Shown piece after piece: positions 1 through 11,362 of a DNA stretch of 64,000 bases (positions are counted from its first letter, which is position 1; the number at the start of each line of letters is the position of its first letter). Both the position numbers and the translations under genes were made by a program. The notes under the pieces are model-generated. The model was not told where the DNA came from. It saw nothing but the letters and a program-made list of their open reading frames with translations, and made no database searches. This DNA is from Neoceratodus forsteri (Eukaryota > Chordata > Ceratodontiformes > Ceratodontidae): positions 1,005,033,501 through 1,005,097,500 of the forward strand of contig CM028129.1 of assembly GCA_016271365.2 (NCBI GenBank), in the 5' to 3' direction.

Positions 1-1330
1 GGTTTTGGCTGTTTATGCTGATGAAATGTGTCTCCTGTTATGTAATAAGGGTTCTGGCCTTTTTGCTTTGGATACCTTGGCCCAGTTCAGCTCTATTTCT
101 GGAACTACGGTGAACTATGGGAAAAGTGACGGAATTTTTTGGGGAGAGGGGCCTTTTGAATCCTCCATTGGGCAGATTAATATTACCCTTGGCCCTATTA
201 AAATATTGGTGTGTTTCTTTGGTAATGGGGATTTGGCTGACCTTAACTGGAAACCGCGTATTGAATTGGGCAAAAGCAAGGTACAGTTATGGAAATCCTG
301 GACATTTTCAAAATGAAAACGTATTATGATAATTAAGAAGTTTCTTTTACCTATGTTCTTGTATATTAGTTCTGTGTTTCCTTTGCCTAGACATTATGAT
401 ACTCATTTATATAGCATTTTTTTCCAAATGCTGTGGGGAAGTCGATTGAACCCCATCAAGAAGGATTTTACTTATTTGCCAGTTAATGCAGGGGGTCTTA
501 GCATGATAAATCCTTTGTTTTTTTCTTTTTCTTTTTTTATCAAATCTACTTTTAAGGAGCCTGCACAGTATCGGTCACATCCGTGGGACTTTTGGACGTT
601 TTTTCTGATCCGGGATTTTTTGACCAGGTGGTCTACTGAGGCTCCCATTATTAAGTCTACTTCTGGCGCCCCTTCATTTATTTATTCAGTAGCAGCTAAA
701 TTACGACTGTAGAAACTTGCTCAACCTGTGGTGCGCCGCCTTTCCCGAAAAGCATTGTATACTGAGATAATGACTTCACATTTTTTAGTGGTGGTTGATT
801 TTCCAAGATGTTTCCCCACCAAAGTTCATTTGGCCCTGTGAGTTCTTAATGATAAGCGGATTCCCAAAAAATGTGGGACGTCATGGGAGACTGGGGATCA
901 AAGAGAATTTAAAACATAAGGTTGTGACAGAAAGGCAATGTGTTTATACGGAATGTTTTGGCTTGAAAGAAACCATGGATCATTTTTTTCTTTCATGCCA
1001 TTATGCCAAGTTATTTTGGTCTGTTTTGCTTACCAAGTGGGGATGGGGTGTTTCTTGCCATGTACCTTATGAGTGCTTAGTACCTGGGGACTATTCAGAT
1101 TTCTTTTCCAGTTATTATCCTAGCATGCTCAATGTCATTTTTGCTTGCATTAAGTTTTACGTGGCAGGCACGATGTTTGTTTTCATTGCAGCATACTTAT
1201 ACCTTGCCTTCTGTTGTCCTACATCATATTGAATCTACTTTGCTGACTCAGAAAGACTTTGAATCCAGGTTTTTGCCAGCTCCTCAGTTCCACGAATATT
1301 GGAAACATGTTTATTGGATTTGATTTTTCC
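1..1330 (+). pseudogene. Tx1/L1-clade LINE ORF2, C-terminal part (broken)
   Basis: Three frames in succession read like the end of an L1/Tx1-clade LINE ORF2, the protein that nicks the target and reverse-transcribes the element RNA. At 5-316 an AVYADE motif stands where the catalytic YADD of reverse transcriptase (RT) is expected, followed by SGTTVNYGKSDGIFW and LNWKPRIE. At 326-712 comes the thumb-like stretch with FPLPRHYDTHLYSIFFQMLWGSRLNP and YLPVNAGGLSMINP. At 795-1232 a C-terminal Cys/His knuckle is visible (C-x3-C-x7-H-x4-C around ETMDHFFLSCHYAKLFW). The two frame changes and the D-to-E change in the catalytic motif make it a dead copy. It runs off the left window edge, so the endonuclease and most of the RT lie outside. 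Clade placement rests on recognised motifs, not on a phylogeny. Confidence 0.75.
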
Positions 1331-1499
1331 TGAGACTTTGATAGAGACAGCCAAGTTTCTTATGTATTTTTTGCTGTTTTATCTAATTTGGAGTGCTTTT
1401 TTGTTTTTCTTTTTTCAAGGCATGTTTTTATTTCCTTCCCTTGTTTGGTTTTTGCTTTGTTTTGTGATGCTGTATTGATGTTTTTGTCTCTTGCAATAA

Positions 1500-1767
1500 A
1501 TAATTCCCCTACTCTTTTCGATAAGTGCCATGCGATCTTTAACATCCACCTGAACTACCACCAATCCAGGCAGATGAGACCTCGGTTTAACATCTCATCT
1601 GAAAGACGGCACCTCAGAAGTGCAGCACCCCTCTCATGCTGCACTACAGTGTCAGTACTGGGATATTAACCCGAGTGCCAGATATGGGAACTGAACCCAC
1701 AGCCCTCTGATCTCCCAGCCTCAGAGGCGAGTGTGCTACCTACTGAGCCACTGACACTGACACTGGT
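1500..1767 (-). repeat. tRNA-derived SINE, copy A (truncated)
   Basis: Read on the minus strand, 1767 to about 1690 looks like a tRNA head: an A-box-like GTGGCTCAGTAGGTAGCAC and a B-box-like GGTTCAGTTCCC. It is followed by a conserved body (gatgagatgttaaaccgagg) that recurs in two other copies (31366-32215 and 41185-41640). These are RNA polymerase III promoter elements of a SINE rather than a working tRNA gene, because no cloverleaf closes. The right end abuts an L2-like LINE directly at about 1768. This copy lacks the 3' tail seen in the 41-kb copy. Confidence 0.7.
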
Positions 1768-2722
1768 TGCGACTGAACCCCAGTAAGACGGAGGTACTGG
1801 TGGTGGAGTCGAACAGAGCATGATAGGTTGGCCTCTGGTGCAGAGACAGGGCTTTGTCTTGGCTCTGTACCATTGAAAGCCTCCTCTAGGGTGCGTGATC
1901 TGGGTGTTATTCTTGACAGTGGATTGACACTTGAGTTTCAGGTGGCATCTGTTGTCTGTACCAGTTTTTATCATCTGAGGAATATCGCCAGGATAAAGCC
2001 CCTAGTTCTGCCACTGGACCTCCCCACTTTGGTGAATGCCTTCGTGATGTCCAGGCTTGACTACTGTAATGCACTCTATCTCAGGGTCTCTGGGGGCACC
2101 CTGTGCCAACTGCAGCTGATGCAGAACGAGGCAGCAAGGCTGTTGATGGGATAGCCTAAATATTGTCACATCACTCTGGTGTTGCGTCAGCTGCACTGGC
2201 TGCAGGTTAGGTGGAGGGTCCTCTTTAAGGTGGGTTTGCTCACCTTTAAGGCCCTACATGGCCTGGGCTCTGGCTACCTGAAGGACCTTCTTGCACCTGC
2301 TGTCTCGGTCCGCTTCCTTCACACCTCCTCTAGGGGCCTCCTCATGATTCCCAGGATGAGGTTAAAAACTGCTGGTGACAGAGCATTTAGTGTCACTGCC
2401 CCTGTCCTGTGGAATTCACTTCCTTTAGCCATCAGGGAGGTCCCTTCTGTGGAGGTATTTAAGGCCCATCTCAAGGCCTACTTGTATAATCAGGCCTTGC
2501 CGGACTGTTTTATAGTCCCTACCCGTCTTTTAGAAATCGATGTTTGATTTAGTTTTTAGCTATTCTGAATTTAGTTGCTGTTGAGGGTAGTAAATTCTGT
2601 TTTAATTGTTTGGAATATTGTATATAAATGTTTATTATTATGTTGTTTTGTATTTATTTTGATTGTTGTATGGCGCCTAGAGCCTCCGGGATGGGCGTCT
2701 CTTAAATAAACTTGCCTTGCCT
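1768..2722 (+). pseudogene. L2-like LINE, RT C-terminus and 3' tail
   Basis: The fragment begins in the RT at RLNPSKTEV (about 1770). It continues with VRDLGVILDSGLTLE, SRLDYCNALYL and QLMQNEAARLLMG (1828-2154). After one stop/frameshift (2152-2180) it resumes with RQLHWLQVRWRVLFKV, TFKALHGLGSGYLKDLL and the C-terminal block AFSVTAPVLWNSLPLAIRE (2179-2547). This order is typical of the L2 group of non-LTR retrotransposons. The 3' untranslated region ends in ggcgcctagagcctccgggatgg followed by aaataaa-type repeats near 2715. It is 5'-truncated, as usual for LINE insertions. Related L2-like pieces lie at 30195-31250 and 45970-47480. Confidence 0.75.
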
Positions 2723-2749
2723 CTGCCTGTGTGCTTAAGTCCCTTGTCT

Positions 2750-3905
2750 ATTATTATTGTACGGGTACCTCTTCAACCTTCTGATGGATATTCTGGATCT
2801 TTTTGCTTAGCTCCTTTAATGTCACTGTAGTCATCAAGGAGAGTTCGGCACTAGCAACCACCAGAAGTGACATAGTACAGGTACAGTATCTTGGAGAACC
2901 ACATCAGTATACATTCTTTTTTTCTGGGTCTTTTCATGTCAGTTCTCCTAGGGAGTCAAAATATTTCGGATTTTTGTTTTGGTTGTGGGTTTTTGCAAAA
3001 TCAGGACACACAGGTGTGGCTGGGTTTAAGGCACCCTGTCCTGTCTGTGTGGACTGGTCTAGTCACTTCCTTCTATCAGCAGAGGGATGATCCTGGTGAG
3101 GAACAGACTGGGTCTGTCTCTGACCCTTCCCATGTGAGGGAGTCCTGGTGGGTCTAGGTTGTCTTTGCTTGGGCTTCTCATGGGTAAGTGCACATACCTC
3201 AGGGTTCACTCCCTTCTAAGAAAGATGTGTCTTTTAACTCTGTAGGGATTTCCACCAGGCTTCAGGTTTGTCTAAAATTACCTGTAGGGGTATGACCTAA
3301 GGAGGTCATAAATGGCCACCGTCTGGTGGCTGATTTCATGCTCTAAACCCTGGTGAACTGCTGTCTTATAAAAATAGGATTTTCCACAATCTCAGATTTT
3401 CCTGAAAAATAAGTTTGCCTCATCAACTTGTAATAGTCTTTCACACTTTGGTTTGGTTCCTGTACCATATTCAACCTGACACAATCCTTATATTTCCAAA
3501 AATTGTTTTGCATAGCTTGGTAAAGCATTTCAAAATGTCCGTGTCCTGTTGTATCAAAGTATTCTAGTACTCAATGGACAACTGGCTCTGTGCATGATGA
3601 TTTCAGTAACATGAGTTTTCACTGATCAGCTCTGAAGACCCCTAAATCCTGTACATTTGACCACAGCATAAGGAAATATGAGTTCATATTCAGGGTCAAG
3701 ACTACTGTTTCTGTCCTGATGGTCAGTCTTTCTCACTGCTGGTCCTATTTTGTGTCTTACATTCCTAATCTTTAACACTCTCAAGGAGTATTCAGATATA
3801 GAATCAGGTTCTGTTGTAACCACAGGTGATGACAACTCTAGTGGGACTCTTGGGGAAGGGGGGTCCACTTACCTAATACTTTGTTCCAACTGTCTAATCT
3901 TAGTG
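2750..3905 (-). pseudogene. Possible retroviral gag-like remnant
   Basis: On the minus strand two short frames follow each other. The one at 3868-3626 contains a run resembling a gag matrix/capsid junction (EYSLRVLKIRN, then IGPA). The one at 3528-3343 contains FWKYKDCV and QSVKDYYKLMRQTYF, reminiscent of retroviral capsid helices. Downstream (towards 2750) stops occur in every frame, and I see only a weak Cys/His-like patch, so no intact nucleocapsid or pol is claimed. The right edge meets the Harbinger-type terminal repeat at 3911. It could instead be another Gypsy/ERV-like gag or chance similarity. No LTR or primer binding site was recognised for it. Confidence 0.35.
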
Positions 3906-5239
3906 TCAGAGGGGCCTATTCATGAAGCCCCAGCTGCAGATGCATGGCACGTAAGTGATGTGTGCAATGGTATATGACAGTATACCGCATGCACTGTACC
4001 ATGGCAGTATTCATGAACAAGAACCTGCCCTGCACAGGAAAGGCAGATGCATAGCTATTTGCCACAGAAATTATGCACATGCCTGGGGGCGTGTCCATGT
4101 AGCAGTGTGTGCATGGCACTGTACGCACTTGTACAAACTGCAGTATGTCACCCAGGCATGTGGACCAGGATGCACAGCAATACGTTGGGTGGAGGGCAGC
4201 TGTAAACATCAGGTACACAACACAGGCACATCAGTGGACAGCTGGCAGGCAGAGCCCCACAAGCACAACACCAGGCAGATGCCAGTGTGAGGACATCTCA
4301 CAGCAAGCAGGATGCAGGGTGACACCCCCACAGGCTGTTGAATGGTGGACATGGCAGACACTGGCACCAGATAATGTGCAGGACATCAGGCACAGCACTA
4401 TAATAGATAGACATGGATGATGAACACCCATGGTATGGCACACAATCCACCAAAAAGCAATGTTAAATGCCCCCGGAGGGCACTGTAGACACAATGCAAT
4501 GGACACACAGAGGTGCAAGCACACACGAGCATGGGTGGCCATCCCCTACTCTGCTCATGCACCAGGACACCGCCCCTGGAATGCAGGAAAGGGTAGAGGA
4601 TGGGAAACCAGAAATGCAGGTGGACTCCCCCAACCTGAATGCTAATACAGGGGTACAGACCGCTTGTAAATCCAGAGCACAGTCAGCGCATTCCGCTGCC
4701 ACACATGTCGAGTGCTGTGATGAACATGAGTACACCCCATGGCCCAGATGAGCACCCCACCCCAGAGACCACCTGTGAATGCCAATGGACAGCCCAGGCC
4801 ACAGTGATGGAGGGAGGACAAGTACCCCCCCACCCGCAGCACAACCACGCACACCCCCGGGCAGTGCCATGTGCAGCAGGCCACCAGTTGAGATGTATAA
4901 GGCACCCCAAAACCCTGACAGCAGACACACGCCACCACCAGAAATGAGGAGGACAGCAGAGTGTGTGTGTAAAACCCCAGGCAGCACTACTCCAAGGGAT
5001 ACTACCCCTGCCTTGCCTGGCCACAACAAGGTTGAGGGGCCTGGGTTCCCAGACTGTACTTTAACTGGTTCTTTTTCATGCTTTTACTTTTGTGAAGTGC
5101 CTCCACCCAGAGTTTACCTTTAAAGTGGGCTAACTGTTACCTGGTACAACCCCCTGGGATGTCATACCACCCACTGCAACCATTAGCCATCCCAACACAT
5201 GACCCAATAGCATTTCCCCACATTTCAGATATTTCTGTA

Positions 5240-5594
5240 ATTAAAGAGTCTCTCTAATAATATGCTCACGGCAACACATTTGCAAAAACAATAACAACAA
5301 TATTTATTTAGGGGGCATAAGAATTAGGAATGGGGGAACACCAGCAATAGAGGTTATGCAGTGATTATTAATATTTACTGTACATATTTGCAGTTGATTA
5401 GTTTGGTTTGATTTGGTGCTAGTGAAAACCACCCAGCTGGGTAGATACCTATTTTAATCAGTAGAAACAATCACTTTGTACCAACACTGATACCCAGAGC
5501 CCTGACTTTCTAAACTGAATGATAATCAGATGGAACACATCTCATTTGTTACCCACCACTGGTACCAGTTCCCCAGACTCAACATGAGATCCCA
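5240..5594. other. Unassigned AT-rich stretch
   Basis: AT-rich DNA between the left Harbinger-like block and the CR1 copy. It holds a short A-rich run (aaaaacaataacaacaatatttattta near 5285). I see no coding similarity, tandem array or inverted repeat in it. Confidence 0.5.
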
Positions 5595-6600
5595 CAATCT
5601 TATACATTTTACTCAATCCTCTTCAATATCTTCATCAATGACATTGCAGATGGACTGGAGGGTAAGGTTTGCCTGTTTGCAGATGACACCAAGATCTGCA
5701 TAGAGTAGATGATCCAAATGGGGTGGGCAGAATGAGAAGAGATCTGGAAAAACTGGCAAAATGGTTGGAAGAGTGGCAACTGGGGTTTAACGCAAAGAAG
5801 TGCAAGATCATACACATAGGGTAAAGAAACCGTGAAGCTACCTACTGTGTGTAGGTTGGGAGGGGAGTTGCTGCCAGTCACAAGGGAAGAAAGTGACTGG
5901 GGCATCATCATCACAAATGACCTGAAATCATCCAAGCAGACCACTAAAGTAGTCGGTAAGGTTAGAAGTATGTTGGGGTGTATTAGTAGGGGTATCACAA
6001 GTCATAAGAGGGAGGTAATAATCCCTCTTTACAAGACACTGGTTAGGCCCCATCTGGAGTACTGCATGCAGTACTGGAGGCCTCACCTGCACAAGGACAT
6101 TAACAAAATGGAGGCAGTCCAGAGAAGGGCAACCAAAATGGTGCAGGGACTGCATCAGAAAACATGAGGACAGATTATCAGAGCTCAATATGTATACCCT
6201 AGAGCAAAGGAGGGAGAGAGAGGTGATATGATCGAAACATTCAAACATCTTAAGGGCATTAACAAGGTGAAAGAGTCTAACATGTTTCAATATAAGAAAA
6301 ATAGCAGGGCAAGAGGACACAGCATGAGATTAGAGGGAGGCCGATTAAGGGGTAATATAAGGAGGTTCTTTTTCACAGAAAGGGTGGTGGATGCATGGAA
6401 TGGCCTACCTCAGGAAAGTGGTGGATATAAATATAGTGCAGGTCTTCAGACAGACATGGGATAGGCATAAGGGAGCAATACAGATGAGTATGAATAGATA
6501 GGCCATTGACAGAGTAAAGGCCTATGGCACATTCATAAGGTAGAAAAAATGGGCAGACTGAATGGGCATTGCAGTCCTTATCTGCCATCAGCTTCTCTGT
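5595..6600 (+). pseudogene. CR1 LINE, RT C-terminal half and 3' end
   Basis: The segment starts in the RT at LFNIFINDIADGLEGKVCLFADDTKIC, so the catalytic ADD is present. It runs through a stop-broken stretch to IIPLYKTLVRPHLEYCMQYWRPHL, AVQRRATKMVQGL and the terminal block GRLRGNIRRFFFTERVVDAWNGLPQ (5640-6464). The 3' end is the CR1-type gggcagactgaatgggc...cagcttctctgtta at 6550-6598. It is the same subfamily as the copies at 59870-61096 and 62335-62700, which share almost the same peptide blocks. Several stops and frame changes (5705, 5822, 6167) make it inactive. It lies inside the Harbinger-like composite, and so probably inserted after it. Confidence 0.85.
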
Positions 6601-8860
6601 TACCCTGGGTACCCAGTTACCAGTGACCCAAGTTGGTTGGTTGCATGCCTGGTGAACAGAGCAGCTATACACTGGCCAGCTTGATTTAAAGAGGAAATAG
6701 TACTCAACTGGAATGCAATTAAATAAACAAACAATTTCAGACCCTTTGGGATGCGCAGGGATGTTGCAGTTAGAACGTTGACTAGATGCAACCAGTCAGT
6801 CACACCGGGTTTGGAAGTTAAACATTTTTTTCTGACTGGTTAGCACATTTATATGATTTGAAACACTCAGCAAATTTATAGAAGAGATAGCACCTTCCAC
6901 CAGGGGCTAGGAGGGCTGCCCTGGTCAGGTTACTTAGTGGAAAACAGTCATTTCCAGGTTACTGAAATGCAATTCAGACTTCAGGGTCTCAGTCCAATTT
7001 GTGGTTTGTGGCTGTGGTTTGCAGCTCCACTGGATGTCTTACCCAGACAAATAGTACAATACTGGACCTCCTGGGCAAAGTCAGGATGAGACCCTATTCT
7101 GAGTGCTCCCCTTTCAGTCCTATACTGGCACATTTATACTGTGTTCTGGGCTCACATGTGTCCCCCAAAATAGATACATTCATCAAAAGTTCAAATAGCC
7201 GGGTCCACCCTCACTGGGCTAAGGTTAGGTGCAGCAGTTGCAGGGTGCAGAACCAAGAACGATCTTAGATAGCACAGTCACTTAGGCAAAGCAGACCCAA
7301 TTCAGCAAGTTTTCTTTTGTTCTTGCACCGGGAGGTACAAGAGTACTCACTCTGGCTCCTCAGAGTAGAATCTCCGCTATCAAGATTCCTGAATTCTTCA
7401 GTCCTCTCACAACTGAGGTGCAATCAGCTCTCTCTCAGCTGGCTTGATGTCAACAGGTTGCAGGCCCATGTTTTTCCCCAAAGTGGAAGAGAGGGCTAGC
7501 ACCTGGGGGACATTCTGGCAACCCCCAGGCTGGCAAGTTCAGCACAAACTAAATTACTGTAAACTTAACTGCTAAAGAAGGCAAAAACGCCCCTTCCTGG
7601 ATAGAGAGGATCAACTGGAATGCCAGGCTTGGATGCATGGCTGGGGACCAGAGCCCCCACCCCGTGGGGGTTCCCGCTCAAATCTGGCAAAATGCTGAAA
7701 AACACAGTCTGTTATAGGGCTTTCCTGAGGCTCCTGATTGGCTGATGCTATTGGGTGCATGGCCTCCGATTGACTGGAGGGCCTGTCAGTCAAGAAAATG
7801 AATTATGCATGAACCTCACTCGATGCACCGTTGGTTTGCTGTTGTGGCACCTGAAATTAGGTCCCTGTAGTTCCCCATGAGTACTTGGATGTTTTCCATG
7901 AGCTTTTGGCTAATGTCCCACAAGTCCTGGCTTTGATATCCTAGCTTTCCGATTGGCTGTGCTGCTCTGTAATGGCTACTGAAAACACACAGTCCCTTGA
8001 GCAGATCAATACAGTCTCAAACAAAGTTCTTATCATGAATATTTGCCCAAATGTCCCACAGTCCATTAGCCCTGGGAGTGTACTTGCTGTTGCTGCACAG
8101 ATTTTGTAAATTGTTCAGTCCGTTAGCCTGTCACTGTTGCCAATATTTTAGCTCCCTGACTTGCAGCAGGCAAGCTATGCCATCTGAGTGCCAACAGTTG
8201 CTGGTGCAGCCAGGATCAATCATTTAGTTATTTTAAACACTTTTTCCCTTTTAAAAACATTTTTCCCAAACACACATTGCAGTTACATTTATTTCTTCTA
8301 ACATTTACTTCTTTCATTCCCTTTCTCGACCGTAGCTGAAATACAGTTTCACCTGAGGCAGAAGCACCCTCATGAATATTTATGGCGATTGGGGCTCCAA
8401 CTTATTAATATTCATGAGCCCTGATCATTACTGCATTGTGGATCTCTTTTATTTTCTAGAAAAATGGGATCTCTTGACCCTGTCCATGGTCACTGGGTCC
8501 CACTGATCAGGCAGGGAACCCGGGACTACCGAACACTTTCTTGGATTGACCACAAAGCAAGCGGTCACAAGATCAAAGGCACCACTGGTGCCTACACAAT
8601 CCCCACCACACTGCAGTGCTTTTGCAGTGCGGGTGATTGTGGTCTGGATTTTGGAGCCCTGCATTGCTTGGAATTACTCCAGGCACTTCCCCGAGGCAAA
8701 CAGGGGCACAGAAGGAACTCGGGCAGGACAGGGGACAGAAAAAAAATGCAGGCAAACAGGAGGTGACCAAAGAAGATCAGCTGCAGCTGTTGGGCTAAGG
8801 TGAGCCCCTGTTTTAGTAGGGGGGGTTACATGTGCATATGAAATGTCTTTAATGAAGAGA
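6601..8860. other. Unassigned intergenic/intronic DNA
   Basis: About 2.2 kb with no frame of coding character. Composition changes from AT-rich (6830-6960) through mixed DNA with several CT-rich stretches (7320-7800) to a T-rich patch at 8230-8330. Around 8370-8425 tcatgaatatt occurs close to its inverse (aatattcatga), giving a short hairpin. The stretch 8450-8770 is more GC-rich and resembles an LTR in texture, but I found no matching second copy, primer binding site or gag. It separates the two Harbinger-like blocks. Confidence 0.4.
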
Positions 8861-9119
8861 TGCCACAGGTCACAAAATATGGGCCATACAGGCCAACACG
8901 CAGTCTACAACTGGCTCCCAGTCCACCTCATTCTCCAAGTTCCTGCTGGATCCTGGAGGATGGTGTCCAAATAGCTGTGGAGATGCAGGACAAAGTGATG
9001 GAGTGATCCATGATACCCCTGGAAGAGAAAAGTGAGAAGACAGCCATGAGTGATGGGGACATGACAGACACCAGCAGACACACACATACACAACAGGCAC
9101 TGGCACAACATACCTTCAA

Positions 9120-9243
9120 GGGCTCCTCAGGTGGTACAGCAGATCTAGAGGCACCCATTGCCACTGCGGCACCTCCACCAGTGACACAGCCCCATCCAGC
9201 TGCGCCCACCACTCCAATGTAAATACTTCTTGCTGTCCTTGGA
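9120..9243 (-). other. Possible spliced exon of a second Harbinger ORF
   Basis: On the minus strand a block runs from an acceptor-like tttgtgtctccgcag to a donor-like cccttgaag|gtatgt, and is followed about 100 bases later by another acceptor (tcacttttctcttccag). PIF/Harbinger elements usually carry a second, Myb/SANT-type DNA-binding gene beside the transposase, and this position opposite the transposase would fit. The one frame open across both blocks (from GFPRTARSIYIGVVG) shows no recognisable Myb tryptophan pattern. The exon call therefore rests only on splice-like signals and context. Confidence 0.2.
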
Positions 9244-10013
9244 AATCCTGCGGAGACACAAAGAGATAGCAAGAGATTATCAGCACAGCACTCAAGGACC
9301 CTGGACACATATGGACACTGCCAGTAGGGGCAACAGACAGATGACAGCACTCAGGAGCACCCATGGTGGACATCACAAGGTTTACACCACAGGTGGGCAT
9401 GCACCAGGTAGCAGGTGCACACACTATAGTTACCATGTATGTCCATGGCCTGTGAGACATGGACAGGACAATAGCACACAGTAGGGAAGAACATATTCAT
9501 TCATCTCTCTGAGCTCCATTGCCTGCCAAAGGGCCCCCTCCTGGGGGTCATCCGTGTGCATCATTGCAGACACCCACAGCAATTTGTGAGATTACGCTTC
9601 CAGCTTCCTGACCTCGGGTACTGTCACGCCATCATAGTAGACCGATGCTGCAGGCGCCATGTTGAGATGCAGAATGGCATGCCAGATGGTGATACCCATT
9701 GGCATACATGAATCTGCAGGCATGCTGGGTCATGGTTTACTGAAAGGGAGACCTGCACCTGTGGCAGAAGATGCTCCATACAGTACACAGCATTGAGTAC
9801 AGTGAGTACTAGCAGTTGGTTTGTGAGTTGCAGCGATCACATGCACGAGGATCACAGGATGTGCCCTGGGCGTCTCATGAATGTCCTCCTATGGGAGGCC
9901 AAGAGGGAAAGGGCTTAAAGGAGATGACAGAGACTCAGGATATTTAGGCCCCACACCACAGTGGCACAGCTACGCGAGGACAGTGTATTGAGCGATACCA
10001 CCTGAATCATGAC

Positions 10014-11060
10014 ATGATCTCAGGACTCTGTCACATGCTCCAGGAGCAGCTGCAAGCCCTGACATATCGGTCACATGTCATGTCTGTGGAAATGAAAGTC
10101 CTGTGTGCCCTGTCATACTATGCCATGGGCTTCTTCCAGAGCATGACGGGGTTGGCACTGGTATCAGTAAGTCATCCGTGTCATGGGCCTTGCACCAAGT
10201 TACGAATGACCTACTCTATGTGCATGACCACATACAGCTCCCCAAGGCTGATGTGGACATCCATGCCAAGAAAGAGGCATTTCACACAATGCATGGCATT
10301 TTCAATGTCTTGGGTGCCATAGACTGCACCCACGTGGCAATCATTGCACCCACCATGGACAAGGAGGTGTACAGAAACAGAAAGGGTCTCCATGGTGTCA
10401 ACTGCCAGATAGTTTGTGATGCAGATGGTATCATCACCAATGTGTATGCCAAGTACTCGGGGTCAACCCATGATGCATATGTGTTTGATGAATCCAGGCT
10501 GAATGACCACCTCACGGCCCGGGGGTGTCAATGTTTGGCTGCTGGGTGAGTATGGACATGTCGCATACATAGACACAGCTGTGTACACTGCCATGGGTCA
10601 CTAACATGTTGGTTCTGTAGATGTACCCAATGCTTAGATGACAGTGGATACCCACTCTGGCCAAACCTGATGATGCAATTCCTGATGCTACACAGCAGGG
10701 AGAAGGAGGCGGCATACAATGAGGCACACAGGAGGCACACATGCCATTGTCGAGAGGACCATTGGGGTGCTGAAGATGCGGTTCTGTTGCCTGGACTACA
10801 CCAGTGGCACAATGATGTTGCCCCGGGAAGGCCTGCAGAGTGATCACCGCATGTGCCATGCTGCACAACATAGCCGTTCACAAATGGTGGCCCATCCTGA
10901 GGACCAGGATGCTGTCCCATGGGGCGATGGGGAAGAGGATCACCTGCAGCACCATTGCCCGGAGATGCTGTCTGGCCGGGCAGCACACCATGCACTTATG
11001 TGTGGGTCACTCAGTAAATGGGGTGTACACCACAGTGGCACAGTGATGAGGCCAATACAT
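10014..11060 (+). pseudogene. PIF/Harbinger (HARBI1-like) transposase, two exons, frameshifted
   Basis: This is a DDE transposase of the PIF/Harbinger superfamily, which excises and integrates its element at short target sites in the nucleus. Exon 1 begins in one frame (VLCALSYYAMGFFQSMTG, about 10090-10165). It switches to a second (GISKSSVSWALHQVTNDLL, a helix-turn-helix-like region) and then holds FNVLGAIDCTHVAI (first Asp, near 10322), EVYRNRKGLHGVN and DADGIITNVYAKYSGSTHDAY (second Asp, near 10470). A donor g|gtgagt at 10545/10546 and acceptor ttctgtag at 10620 join in frame to DDSGYPLWPNLMMQFL. After a frameshift near 10735 comes AIVERTIGVLKMRF (catalytic Glu, near 10753), and after another ITACAMLHNIAVHKW. 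The intron before DSGYPL is a known feature of this family. At least three frameshifts make it inactive. Confidence 0.85.
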
Positions 11061-11316
11061 CCTGAGTGCCCATATTGGGGGGGTGGAATGGGAGTCCTGC
11101 CCCATGTGTGATGCGTGGTTCATTCTTTTCCAGTGATGCATCACATGCCAGTCCAGCTGTCCTGAGCTGGGTGAGATGGGTGCATACAACAGTAGTCCAT
11201 GTCCGCAGCTGCTATGGTTGGCCCCCCTATCCTGGGAGGTGGGGTTCATGTGTATGGTCCATTGCCCCGGGTGGTGGGGTTCATGGGTGTACTGTGTAGT
11301 TTCGGGGGGCCAGGAG

Positions 11317-11362
<46 letters not shown>

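Noticed and set aside
1690..1767. Possible tRNA gene on the minus strand
   Set aside because: Only the A- and B-box-like parts match. No complete cloverleaf, and the same head recurs in two other SINE copies.
4463..5029. 188-codon minus-strand open frame
   Set aside because: It lies in CA/TG-rich Harbinger-like non-coding DNA where stops are rare in several frames at once. No domain, no splice context and low-complexity composition.
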